Shown here in pieces: positions 12,268-19,600 of a stretch of DNA of 42,671 nucleotides; the first letter of the stretch is position 1, and each line of letters opens with the position of its first letter. The DNA lies in contig DASWMK010000174.1 of the NCBI GenBank assembly GCA_036399815.1, positions 1 to 42,671 of the forward strand, written 5' to 3'. The DNA is from Acidimicrobiales bacterium. GTDB taxonomy: Bacteria > Actinomycetota > Acidimicrobiia > Acidimicrobiales > DASWMK01. Made by a program: the position numbers and the translations under genes. The notes beneath the pieces were generated by a model. That model saw only the letters and a list, made by a program, of their open reading frames with translations. It ran no database searches and was not told the origin of the DNA.

Positions 12268-13023
12268 CTACCCGGTGACGGCCGCCATGGCGGTCATGGC
12301 GTCGCACGTGCCGTCGAGGACGTGCACCGCGGCGGTGGCGGCCGGGCCCGGCCACGTGGCGGCGAGGCGACCGAGGACGGCGCGGGCCCCCTCGGCCCGC
12401 CCGCCCACGAGGAGGACGACGAGGACGTCGCGGCGGAGGATGATCCGGTCCTGCTGGCGCACGACCCGGCGGACGTCCTCGGCCAGCACGGCCGCCGGCG
12501 TGCCGTCGACGTAGATGCCGACGAGCGCGTCGCCCGCCTCGGCGGCCGCCAGCGCGCCGTAGAACTCGCTCGGGTCGTCCACGCCCGTCGCCGCCCGCAG
12601 GCTGGGCGTGCCGATCGTCCTCGTCGGCCGGCGCCGCTCGGCCGCGGACGGGCCGAAGCCGAGGTCCGACAGGGCGCCGTCGATGGCCCGGCCGAGCCCG
12701 TCGAGGTCGGGCTTGTCGACCACCCGGATGCCCTGCCCCTCGAGGTCGCGCACCGTCGACGCGTACCAGGTGAACACCACGATCTGGCACGGCGCGCCCC
12801 GCTCCCGCACGTGGCGCACCACGTCGATGCCCGACCCGAACGTGAGGGCCATGTCGACCACCACGAGGTTGGCCTCGAACCGGTCGATGAGGTCGATGGC
12901 GTCGAAGCTCCGGTCCGCCTCGGCCAGCACCGACCCACCCCGGTCCTCCACGAACGCGGTGATCGTCGACCGCGCCGCCCGATCGCCGTCGCACACCACT
13001 GCCCGAACCCCGTCCGCCGCCAT
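12268..13023 (-). CDS. Receiver-domain protein with an unassigned C-terminal domain
   Basis: Residues 1 to about 120 form a two-component receiver domain with the expected acidic pair Asp12/Asp14, phospho-acceptor Asp57 (LVVVDMAL), Thr85 and Lys104 (VVDKPD). The C-terminal 110 residues are not a DNA-binding domain. A stretch around VRRVVRQQDRIILRRDV followed by LVVLLVGG vaguely resembles a degenerate GGDEF fold that lacks the signature. The total is 251 residues. The ATG has AGAGGTGAG upstream and lies 5 nt past the permease stop. No histidine kinase is encoded nearby, so its partner is elsewhere. Confidence 0.75.
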   Translation of the reverse strand: MAADGVRAVVCDGDRAARSTITAFVEDRGGSVLAEADRSFDAIDLIDRFEANLVVVDMALTFGSGIDVVRHVRERGAPCQIVVFTWYASTVRDLEGQGIRVVDKPDLDGLGRAIDGALSDLGFGPSAAERRRPTRTIGTPSLRAATGVDDPSEFYGALAAAEAGDALVGIYVDGTPAAVLAEDVRRVVRQQDRIILRRDVLVVLLVGGRAEGARAVLGRLAATWPGPAATAAVHVLDGTCDAMTAMAAVTG

Positions 13024-13028
13024 GTCGC

Positions 13029-13853
13029 TCACCTCTCGTCCGCCACGCCCAACAACCGGGCCCTCGTCACCGACCGGATGCCCCGGTGCAGCGACCACGC
13101 CGCCAGCGCCCACGCCACCGCGCCGATCCACCACGAGGCCGACGCCGCGCCGAACAGCGCGCCCGTCGACTGCCCGTAGGCGACCATGATCAGCGGCAGG
13201 GTCACGAGCCCCGACGCCTGCTGGGCGGCCGCCGTCGACTTCACCCTCGCCGACAGCCGCAGCACGAGCGACAGGGCGAGGGCGAGGAACGGCGGCACCA
13301 CCCACAGCATCAGCACCCACCACGGGCCGGTCGGGAAGAACCAGCCCCCGACGCCGGGCCCGACCACCGTGTTGACGACGAGGGAGTACACGCCGAAGCC
13401 GACGGCGGTCGTCAGGTAGCCGGGGACCAGGCTGGCCAGCACCTTGCCCAGGTAGATCTCGTGCACGCCGGCGGGGGAGTGGGCGAGGAACTCGCCGGTC
13501 CCCCGCTCCCGCTCGCCGACCAGGGTGGCGGCCCCGACGGCCGTCGAGATCGTGAGGGGGACGACCACGGCCACCGGGGCGAACAGGAACACGGCGAGGG
13601 CGTAGGACGACCGGGCGGCGGGCGAGTCGCCCTTGATGGCCGCCTGCGCGCTCGGGGGCAGGACGGCGAGCGCCTCGCTCACCTGGGACACGGCCTCCAC
13701 GTCGCCGAGGCGGGTGATCGAGAGCAGCAGCACCAGCGGGATGACGAGGAAGAACAGGCTGCCGAGCGCGGCCATCGGGATCCAGAAGTCCCTGGCCTGG
13801 CGGAGCTGGCGCAGGTCCGTCCTCGTGATCGTCAGCAGACGGCCGCCGTTCAC
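13029..13853 (-). CDS. ABC-2-type transporter permease
   Basis: The 274-residue membrane protein has about six hydrophobic segments, beginning with IPMAALGSLFFLVIPLVLLL. It contains the segment LVGERERGTGEFLAHSP, typical of ABC-2 permeases, where it precedes a coupling helix. A soluble loop of about 35 residues lies between the first two helices. The GTG start overlaps the ATPase stop in a GTGA arrangement, so the two subunits are co-translated. Together they would form an exporter for an unknown substrate such as a drug, peptide or lipid. The receiver-domain gene follows after 5 nt. Confidence 0.85.
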   Translation of the reverse strand: MNGGRLLTITRTDLRQLRQARDFWIPMAALGSLFFLVIPLVLLLSITRLGDVEAVSQVSEALAVLPPSAQAAIKGDSPAARSSYALAVFLFAPVAVVVPLTISTAVGAATLVGERERGTGEFLAHSPAGVHEIYLGKVLASLVPGYLTTAVGFGVYSLVVNTVVGPGVGGWFFPTGPWWVLMLWVVPPFLALALSLVLRLSARVKSTAAAQQASGLVTLPLIMVAYGQSTGALFGAASASWWIGAVAWALAAWSLHRGIRSVTRARLLGVADER

Positions 13854-14821
13854 GCCGCGGCCACCTCCGTGGCCGGGGCGGCGCCGGCGGGGCGGCGGCG
13901 GACGGCGAAGTACAGGTCCTCGAGGCTCGGGGTGACCGGCTCGACGCGGGTCAGCCGGGCGCCGGACGCGGCGAGGGCGGCGACGAGGTCGGGGACCCGG
14001 TCGAGGTCGTCGAGGCGGACGGCGAGGGACCGGTCGTCCCGCCACTCGCCGCCGAGCACGCCGGGCAGGCCGGCCAGCGCGTCGAGCGCGGCCGGGTCCT
14101 CGGCGCCGATGCGGACGACGGCGCCCGGCCAGTAGCGCTCGGCCAGGTCGGCCGGGGTGCCGGCCACGAGGTCGGCGCCGGCGTCCATGACGACGACGTG
14201 GTCGGCCAGGCCCTCGGCCTCGAGCAGGAGGTGGGTGCACATGACGACGGTGGTGCCCTCGGCCGTCATCTCCCTGATCAGCTCGAGCACGGCGTGGGAC
14301 GACTCGGGGTCGAGGCCGGAGGTCGGCTCGTCGAACAGCAGCAGCTCCGGGCGGTGCAGCACCGAGCGGGCCAGCGCCAGCCGGGTCTTCATCCCGGTGG
14401 AGTAGCCGCCCACCTGCTGGTCGAGGGCGTGGTCGATGCCGAAGCGGGCGGACGCGGCCCGGATGGGCCCGTCCATCGCCGACCCGAGCCCGTACAGCGC
14501 GGCCGCGTAGGCGAGGTTGTCCCAGCCGGAGAGCCGGTCGTACAGCGCCGGCTTGGCCGACACCACGCCGCACCGGCGCCGCACCTCCTCGCCCTCGCCG
14601 GCCGCGGCCGGGTCGAGCCCGAACACCCGCACCGTGCCGCGGTCGGGGCCGAGCGCCCCGGTGATCATGCGGATGGCCGTCGTCTTCCCCGCGCCGTTGG
14701 GACCGAGGAGGACCGTGATCCGCCGGGCCGGCACGGCGAGGCTCAGCCCGGCCAGGGCGGGCACCGGGCCGAAGGCCCGGTGGACCGTGTCGAGGGCGAC
14801 GACGGAATCGCTCACCCGCAC
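13850..14821 (-). CDS. ABC transporter ATP-binding protein
   Basis: This 323-residue ATPase is of the CcmA/DrrA exporter type. Walker A is GPNGAGKTT at 40-48, the signature is GGYSTGM at about 138-144, where the usual LSGG is replaced by YSTG, and Walker B with the catalytic Glu is [12 protein letters not shown] at about 160-171. The C-terminal 100 residues after [12 protein letters not shown] form the regulatory extension common in this subfamily. GTG starts are possible at 14821 and 14815. It is the first gene of a minus-strand operon with the permease, the receiver-domain protein and probably a hydrolase. Confidence 0.93.
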   Translation of the reverse strand: MRVSDSVVALDTVHRAFGPVPALAGLSLAVPARRITVLLGPNGAGKTTAIRMITGALGPDRGTVRVFGLDPAAAGEGEEVRRRCGVVSAKPALYDRLSGWDNLAYAAALYGLGSAMDGPIRAASARFGIDHALDQQVGGYSTGMKTRLALARSVLHRPELLLFDEPTSGLDPESSHAVLELIREMTAEGTTVVMCTHLLLEAEGLADHVVVMDAGADLVAGTPADLAERYWPGAVVRIGAEDPAALDALAGLPGVLGGEWRDDRSLAVRLDDLDRVPDLVAALAASGARLTRVEPVTPSLEDLYFAVRRRPAGAAPATEVAAA

Positions 14822-14873
14822 CTCATCGGCACCATCGGCGGCGGGTTCACCCGGAACGGCGCCCGGCGTGGCC

Positions 14874-14879
14874 TACCCT
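14874..14879 (+). promoter_or_regulatory. Probable -10 element of a leaderless peroxiredoxin promoter
   Basis: TACCCT lies 6 nt before the GTG at 14886. The 64-nt gap to the divergent ABC ATPase gene must hold both promoters. Confidence 0.4.
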
Positions 14880-14885
14880 GCGGGG

Positions 14886-15389
14886 GTGGTGGGACCGACG
14901 GCCGGCGGCGAGGGCGTGGCCGTCGGCGACGTCGCCCCGGACTTCGCCCTCCCCGGCACCGGCGGCCGCACCTACCGCCTGTCCGAGCTGCGGGGCCGCA
15001 CGGTCGTCCTCGTCTTCTACCCGGGCGACGCCACGCCGGTGTGCACCCGCCAGCTCACGAGCTACACGACCGACTGGGACCGCTTCGCCGCCCTCGGCGC
15101 CCAGCTGCTCGCCATCAGCCCGCAGTCGGTGGAGAGCCACGAGTCCTTCAGCGGCGCCCACGGGTTCCCGTTCCCGCTCCTCGCCGACGAGGACCGCTCG
15201 GTCGGCCGGGCCTACGGCGTGCTCGGGCCCCTCGGGTTCTACCGGCGCTCGGTGTTCGTGGTCGACGCCGGCGGCATCGTCCGCTACCGCCACCGGTCGC
15301 CCCACAGCCTGACCTTCCGCCCGTCCGACGCGCTCGTCGAGGCCGTCCTGGCCGCCGACCGGGCGGCGCCGGCCGGCGGGCAGGGCTAG
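14886..15389 (+). CDS. Peroxiredoxin of the BCP/PrxQ (AhpC-TSA) type
   Basis: The thioredoxin-fold peroxidase has 167 residues. The peroxidatic motif is PGDATPVC with Cys53, preceded by the conserved Pro46 and Thr50. In most PrxQ proteins a resolving Cys lies five residues after the first; here that position is Thr58 (CTRQLTSY), and no other Cys is present. The enzyme therefore probably works by a one-Cys mechanism with an external thiol. It lacks a signal peptide. GTG codons at 14886 and 14889 are both possible. It complements KatG in peroxide defence. Its stop is 6 nt from that of the convergent aminopeptidase gene. Confidence 0.88.
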   Translation: MVGPTAGGEGVAVGDVAPDFALPGTGGRTYRLSELRGRTVVLVFYPGDATPVCTRQLTSYTTDWDRFAALGAQLLAISPQSVESHESFSGAHGFPFPLLADEDRSVGRAYGVLGPLGFYRRSVFVVDAGGIVRYRHRSPHSLTFRPSDALVEAVLAADRAAPAGGQG

Positions 15390-15395
15390 CTGCTC

Positions 15396-16826
15396 CTACT
15401 GGGCGCGGAACCCGCAGGCCAGCTCGACGAGGGTACGGACGCCGAACCCGGTGGCGCCCGCCGTCCACTCGCCGTCGTCCTCGTCGCACCACGCCGGCCC
15501 GTTCACGTCGAGGTGGGCCCACGGCAGGCCGGCCGGGACGAACTCCCGCAGGAACAGCGCCGCCACCACCGACTGCCCGTGGCGGTTGCCGGTGGCGTTC
15601 ACCAGGTCGGCCACCTTGGACTCGATCATCCTCGGGTCGACGCCGTCGAGGGGGAGCGGCCACACGAGCTCGCCGGCCCTGGCCGCCGCCGCCCCGACCT
15701 CCGCCACCCACCCCTCGTCGTTCCCGGCCAGCCCGGCGTAGCGCCGGCCGACGGCCATGGCGACGGCGTCGGTGAGGGTGGCGACGTCGACGACGGCGTC
15801 GGGCCCCTCCTCGCCGGCCAGGGCGAGGGCGTCGGCCAGGATGAGGCGGCCCTCGGCGTCGGCGTTGCGGACCTCGACGGTGCGCCCGTTGCGGGTGCGC
15901 AGCACGTCGCCCAGCCGCATGGCGTCGCCCCCGGCCATGTTGTCGGTCAGGGGCAGCCAGCCGACCACCCTCGCCCGGCAGCCGACGGCCGGGAGGGCCG
16001 ACATGGCGGCGAGCACGGCGGCGGCGCCGGCCATGTCGATCTTCATGTCGACCATGAACGAGTTCGGCTTCAGGGTCAGGCCGCCGGAGTCGAACGTGAC
16101 GCCCTTGCCGACGAGGGCGAGCGTGCCGGCCGGGTCGGGCGGTCGCCACTCGAGGCGGACGAGGCAGGGCGGCTGGGCCGAGCCCCTGGCCACGCCGAGC
16201 AGGCCGCCCAGGCGCTCGGCGGCGAGGCGCTCGCCGGTCCACACCTCGGCGTCGACGCCGGCCGACGCGGCCACCTCGAGGGCCCGGTCGGCGAAGGCGG
16301 GCGGGGTCAGGGTGCCGCCGGGCTCGTTGCCGAGGTCCCGCGCCAGGGCGACGGCGGCGGCCACGGCGCCGGCCCTGCGGAGGTCGTCCTCGGCGGCGCC
16401 GGGGGCCACGACCACGAGCCGCTCGGCCCCGTCCGGGCGGGCGGCCGACTTGTAGCGGGTGAACCGGTAGAGGCCGAGCCGCCAGGCCTCGGCCACGAGG
16501 CGGGCGGCGTCGGCCGGCCAGCTGCCGTCGGCCGGGACGGTGAACGCCGTCGTGCGGTGGCCGCGCGCCGCCCTGGCCGCCCCGGCCGCGGCCCGGCGGA
16601 CGGTGGCGGCGTCGCCGGCGCCCGACGGGCCGGCCCCGACCACGATCGTCGCCGGCCCGCCGTCGACCGGGGGGAGCGCCCTGGCGTCGCCGGGCCGGCC
16701 GGTGAACCCGGCGGCGGCGAGGAAGGCGGCGGCCGGGGCCCGGTCCAACCGGTCGGCGTGCACGGGGACGACGACGGCGTCGACCCCGTCGGGCACGGCC
16801 GGCGCCAGCTCGACCTCGACGGTCAC
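15396..16826 (-). CDS. M17 leucyl aminopeptidase-family enzyme
   Basis: This 476-residue cytosolic dizinc aminopeptidase removes N-terminal residues from peptides. Metal-binding and catalytic signatures are visible: GKGVTFDSGGLTLKP (Lys and Asp ligands), DMKIDMAGAAAVL, and NADAEGRLILADAL, a variant of the NTDAEGRL signature with Ala in place of Thr. The N-terminal 160 residues form the poorly conserved M17 N-domain. The GTG at 16826 is the only plausible start after the preceding gene's stop, 38 nt away, and has no strong ribosome-binding site. It is the last gene of the minus-strand cluster that includes a 30-residue peptide, so a role in trimming that peptide is possible but not shown. Confidence 0.9.
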   Translation of the reverse strand: MTVEVELAPAVPDGVDAVVVPVHADRLDRAPAAAFLAAAGFTGRPGDARALPPVDGGPATIVVGAGPSGAGDAATVRRAAAGAARAARGHRTTAFTVPADGSWPADAARLVAEAWRLGLYRFTRYKSAARPDGAERLVVVAPGAAEDDLRRAGAVAAAVALARDLGNEPGGTLTPPAFADRALEVAASAGVDAEVWTGERLAAERLGGLLGVARGSAQPPCLVRLEWRPPDPAGTLALVGKGVTFDSGGLTLKPNSFMVDMKIDMAGAAAVLAAMSALPAVGCRARVVGWLPLTDNMAGGDAMRLGDVLRTRNGRTVEVRNADAEGRLILADALALAGEEGPDAVVDVATLTDAVAMAVGRRYAGLAGNDEGWVAEVGAAAARAGELVWPLPLDGVDPRMIESKVADLVNATGNRHGQSVVAALFLREFVPAGLPWAHLDVNGPAWCDEDDGEWTAGATGFGVRTLVELACGFRAQ

Positions 16827-16863
16827 CGCCCCCGCCGCCCCGCGGCGCCGGAGGGCGACGGCG

Positions 16864-19356
16864 TCACCGGCGCCGCTCCGCCCCCCACGCCTCCAGCCCG
16901 CCGGCGTACTCGGCGGCCAGCGAGCCCATGCCGTCGGTCGCCACCCGGCGCCAGCCCCGCGCCGCGGACACGGCGTACGGGTCGACCCGCAGGGCCTGCA
17001 CGAACGCGTCCTCGGCGACGACGGCGTTCCCGGCCCGCTCGTGGCACTCGCCGGCCATGGCGCTGGCGATCGCCGTGCCGAGCGGGCCGAGGCGGGCGGC
17101 CCGCAGGTAGCTGTCGCCGGCCTCGGCGTAGCGGCCCTGCTTGGCCAGGCACTCGCCCAGCTCGATGTGGCTCTTCGGGTCGTAGGGGTCGAGGGCGAGG
17201 AACTCCCTCGTCCTCGCCTCGGCCAGGGCCACGTCGCCCAGCGCGTACGCCTCCTTCGACCGGCTCTCCAGGCAGGCGTGCAGGTTCTCCCTGGCCAGCA
17301 GCTCCTCGAGCGGCGTCGACGCCGGCACCGCCCTGGCCAGCTCCTCGGCCCGGTCCATGTCGGCCACCATGCCATCCCGGTCGCCGGTCATGTGCGGGGT
17401 GAACCCGGCCCCCCGGTAGAAGCGGCTCTCGAGCATGGTCCGCTCGAACGGGGTGAACTCGTCGCTCGTCAGCACGTCGGCGAGGTGCTCGGCCGCCCGG
17501 GCCCGCCACCGCAGGGCGTCGTCGACCGACTTCGTCTCCCTCGCCGCGAACACGATCCCGAACGTCGACACCGTGAGCCGCAGGTGGAGCGGGCAGCCGG
17601 GGGCGTCGACCATCTCGAACGAGTCGGTCGGGTGGACCGGGTGGCGGCTGCCGACCGAGGCGACGTAGCGGGTCAGGTCCCGCCACTGCCACTGGTAGAA
17701 CTCGAGCGGCTCGCGCAGGCTCGACACCGGCCGGTGGGGGACGAGGTCGAGGACGAGGTCCCGGAAGCCCAGCCGGAACAGCAGCAGGCACGTCAGGTGC
17801 TGGCGCAGCAGGTCGGAGCGGTCGAAGTCGGCGACCCACTCGCACAGCTGCTCCCAGGCCGGCGTGCGGAGGTGGGGCGGCACGTCGGCCGGGTGGCGGG
17901 CGGCGAGCTCGGCCAGCCCCGACTCGCGCACGAGGTTGGTGCGGAAGGCCGGCGGCATCACCCGCTGGAAGTCGATCCTCGGCGGCCGGCCGGCGACCGC
18001 CGCCCGGTAGGCGTGGGTGGGGATCGAGGCGTACAGGCACGGCGAGCCCGACTCGCCGAGGTCGAAGTAGGCGGCGTACATGCGGTGGTGCCAGTTGGCC
18101 CGGTGGCCGTCGGCCGGCTCGGCCACGAGGGCGGCGAGAGGCCCGTCGCCGGTCGCCTCGCAGGCACGGACGAGCGCGGCCCGGGTCTGCTCGGACCGGG
18201 GCGCGGCGCGGAAGGCCCGCTCGCACAGCACCCTGGCCAGCTCCTCGGACCCGAGCCGGCCGGCGCAGGATGCCGCCCGCAGCAGGGCGAAGGCCCCGCC
18301 GTAAGGGCCGAGGCGGGCGGCGACCAGGTAGCCGGCCAGCGCGCCGGGCAGGTCGCCCCGGCGCTCGGCGGCCTGGGCCGCCTGCATGCGGATCTTCACG
18401 CACCACGGGTCGAGCTTGAGGCCCTCGGCGATCGCCGCCTCCTCGGCGTCCCGGTCGCCGAGCTGGACGGCGATCTCGACCCGGCGGTCGACGATGCGCC
18501 GCCGCATCTCGGCCGCCACCTCCTCCTGCTCGGGCGACGCCGGCGCGCCCGCGGCGGCCACCAGGCCGGCCTCGTCGAGCACGGCCCAGGCGCCGGCCGG
18601 GTCCTTGCGCCGGTCGGCGAGCATCGCCTCGCGCACGAGCAGGCGGGCCCGCCAGATGCCGCGGTCGAAGGCCGGCAGGCCGGGCGCCAGCTCGTCGAGG
18701 ATGGCCGCGGCCCGGCGGGCGTGGCCGTCGGCCGCCGACCAGTCCTCGGCGTGGCGGGCGAGCGTGTAGCTCCACGCCGCGCACGCCTGGAGGTGGGCGA
18801 CGGTGGGCTCGGGGCGGTCGACCAGCGCGGCGAAGGCCGCCCTCGTCGCGTCGGTGAGCCCGGCCAGCTGGAACGACGCCGTCGCCCTGGCGTACTGGAC
18901 GAGCGCCGGCAGCGCCTCCCGGCAGGCGGCGGGGTCGAGGTCGGCGGGGGCGAGGTCGAGGACGGCGCGGGGCAGGCAGGCGGCGACCAGCCACAGCGCC
19001 AGGCCGGCCCGGTCGGCGTCGTCGAGGTCGTCGCGGCGGGCGAAGGCGTCGGCCATGGCCGCCCAGGCCGGCGAGGCCAGGCCGGCCGGCAGGTCGGCCG
19101 GGCGCTCGGCCCGGTACTCCCGCAGGCGCGACTCCTCGACGAGGAGGGTGCGGAAGCTGGCCGGCATCACCATGCCGAACCGGGGCGCCTCCGGCCGCCG
19201 GGCGGCGAACAGGCGGGCGGCCACCACCGGGCCCTTCGCCTGGATGGCGGTGATCGGCGCGGCCTCGCCGTCGAAGTAGGGCCGGTGGACCTCGAAGGTC
19301 AGCCAGCTCGGGGCGGCCACGCCCACCCGGCCGTGGCTCCGTTCCCAGCGATCCAT
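16864..19356 (-). CDS. 830-residue internally duplicated TPR protein of unknown function
   Basis: The protein consists of two homologous halves of about 415 residues. Each begins with a beta-rich segment and the motif VMPASFRTLLVEES (63-76) or VMPPAFRTNLVRES (466-479), followed by ADLP/ADVP and then an all-helical part. Each ends with a tetratricopeptide region: LDPWCVKIRMQAAQAAERRG at about 315 and LDPYDPKSHIELGECLAKQG at about 722, then YLVAARLGPYG or YLRAARLGPLG. There is no signal peptide or membrane segment. TPR arrays usually bind peptides or proteins; the gene lies 85 nt after a 30-residue peptide gene, which is the obvious candidate ligand. The ATG has GGAGGGGGG 7 nt upstream. No known enzyme motif is seen. 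Confidence 0.8.
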   Translation of the reverse strand: MDRWERSHGRVGVAAPSWLTFEVHRPYFDGEAAPITAIQAKGPVVAARLFAARRPEAPRFGMVMPASFRTLLVEESRLREYRAERPADLPAGLASPAWAAMADAFARRDDLDDADRAGLALWLVAACLPRAVLDLAPADLDPAACREALPALVQYARATASFQLAGLTDATRAAFAALVDRPEPTVAHLQACAAWSYTLARHAEDWSAADGHARRAAAILDELAPGLPAFDRGIWRARLLVREAMLADRRKDPAGAWAVLDEAGLVAAAGAPASPEQEEVAAEMRRRIVDRRVEIAVQLGDRDAEEAAIAEGLKLDPWCVKIRMQAAQAAERRGDLPGALAGYLVAARLGPYGGAFALLRAASCAGRLGSEELARVLCERAFRAAPRSEQTRAALVRACEATGDGPLAALVAEPADGHRANWHHRMYAAYFDLGESGSPCLYASIPTHAYRAAVAGRPPRIDFQRVMPPAFRTNLVRESGLAELAARHPADVPPHLRTPAWEQLCEWVADFDRSDLLRQHLTCLLLFRLGFRDLVLDLVPHRPVSSLREPLEFYQWQWRDLTRYVASVGSRHPVHPTDSFEMVDAPGCPLHLRLTVSTFGIVFAARETKSVDDALRWRARAAEHLADVLTSDEFTPFERTMLESRFYRGAGFTPHMTGDRDGMVADMDRAEELARAVPASTPLEELLARENLHACLESRSKEAYALGDVALAEARTREFLALDPYDPKSHIELGECLAKQGRYAEAGDSYLRAARLGPLGTAIASAMAGECHERAGNAVVAEDAFVQALRVDPYAVSAARGWRRVATDGMGSLAAEYAGGLEAWGAERRR

Positions 19357-19389
19357 CGTCCGACCCCCCTCCTCGGCGCAAGGACGACC

Positions 19390-19423
19390 GGGCCCCGCGG
19401 CGCGAGCTCGCGCCGCGGGGCCC
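19390..19423 (-). terminator. Perfect 34-bp palindrome: hairpin or attenuator after the small peptide gene
   Basis: GGGCCCCGCGGCGCGAG is followed immediately by its exact reverse complement, a 17-bp perfect dyad (realistically a stem of about 15 bp with a 4-nt loop). It lies 18 nt after the stop of the 30-residue peptide gene and 33 nt before the TPR gene. It has no T-tract. Such a hairpin could end or slow most transcription, or protect the short message, so that the peptide is made in excess over the downstream proteins. Confidence 0.7.
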
Positions 19424-19441
19424 TGGTGCGAGGACGTCTGC

Positions 19442-19534
19442 TCAGGCGTCCAGGAAGCAGGTCCAGCAGTCGGCGACGCCGGTCGTCACCTCGACCTCGT
19501 CCGCCAGCTCCTCCCACGTCTCGTAACGCGGCAT
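19442..19534 (-). CDS. 30-residue Cys-containing peptide (candidate RiPP precursor)
   Basis: The ATG at 19534 is preceded by AAGGGAG with 7 nt spacing, one of the better ribosome-binding sites in the cluster. The peptide begins MPRYETWEEL, continues with an acidic Glu/Asp/Val stretch and TTG, and ends DCWTCFLDA. The acidic helical N-terminal part resembles a leader. The short C-terminal end, with two Cys in a CxxC pattern and aromatic Trp and Phe, resembles a modified core. Upstream on the same strand are a class V aminotransferase and an MFS exporter; downstream are a hairpin, a duplicated TPR protein and an M17 peptidase. No lanthipeptide, YcaO, radical SAM or ATP-grasp enzyme is nearby. 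It could also be a signalling or toxin peptide. Confidence 0.7.
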   Translation of the reverse strand: MPRYETWEELADEVEVTTGVADCWTCFLDA

Positions 19535-19571
19535 GCAAATGCTCCCTTCGTCGAGGGGAATGGTGAGCCTC

Positions 19572-19600
19572 AATGTCAGGGACGACGACCGCGTTGTCAA
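19572..19600 (-). promoter_or_regulatory. Candidate promoter of the 30-residue peptide gene
   Basis: A consensus -35 box, TTGACA (19595-19600 on the minus strand), overlaps the TGA stop of the aminotransferase gene. Seventeen nt further is GACATT (19572-19577), a partial -10 match. Transcription would begin about 30 nt before the ATG at 19534, so the peptide could be transcribed independently of the upstream genes. Confidence 0.5.

Noticed and set aside
15513-17402. Long plus-strand frame opposite the M17 and TPR genes
   Set aside because: Composition is that of an antisense shadow, and the minus strand has recognisable M17 and TPR sequence.
19442-19534. Assignment of the small peptide as a known FxLD-type lanthipeptide because of CFLDA
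   Set aside because: The match is only a few residues, at the C-terminus rather than in a leader, and no lanthionine synthetase is nearby.
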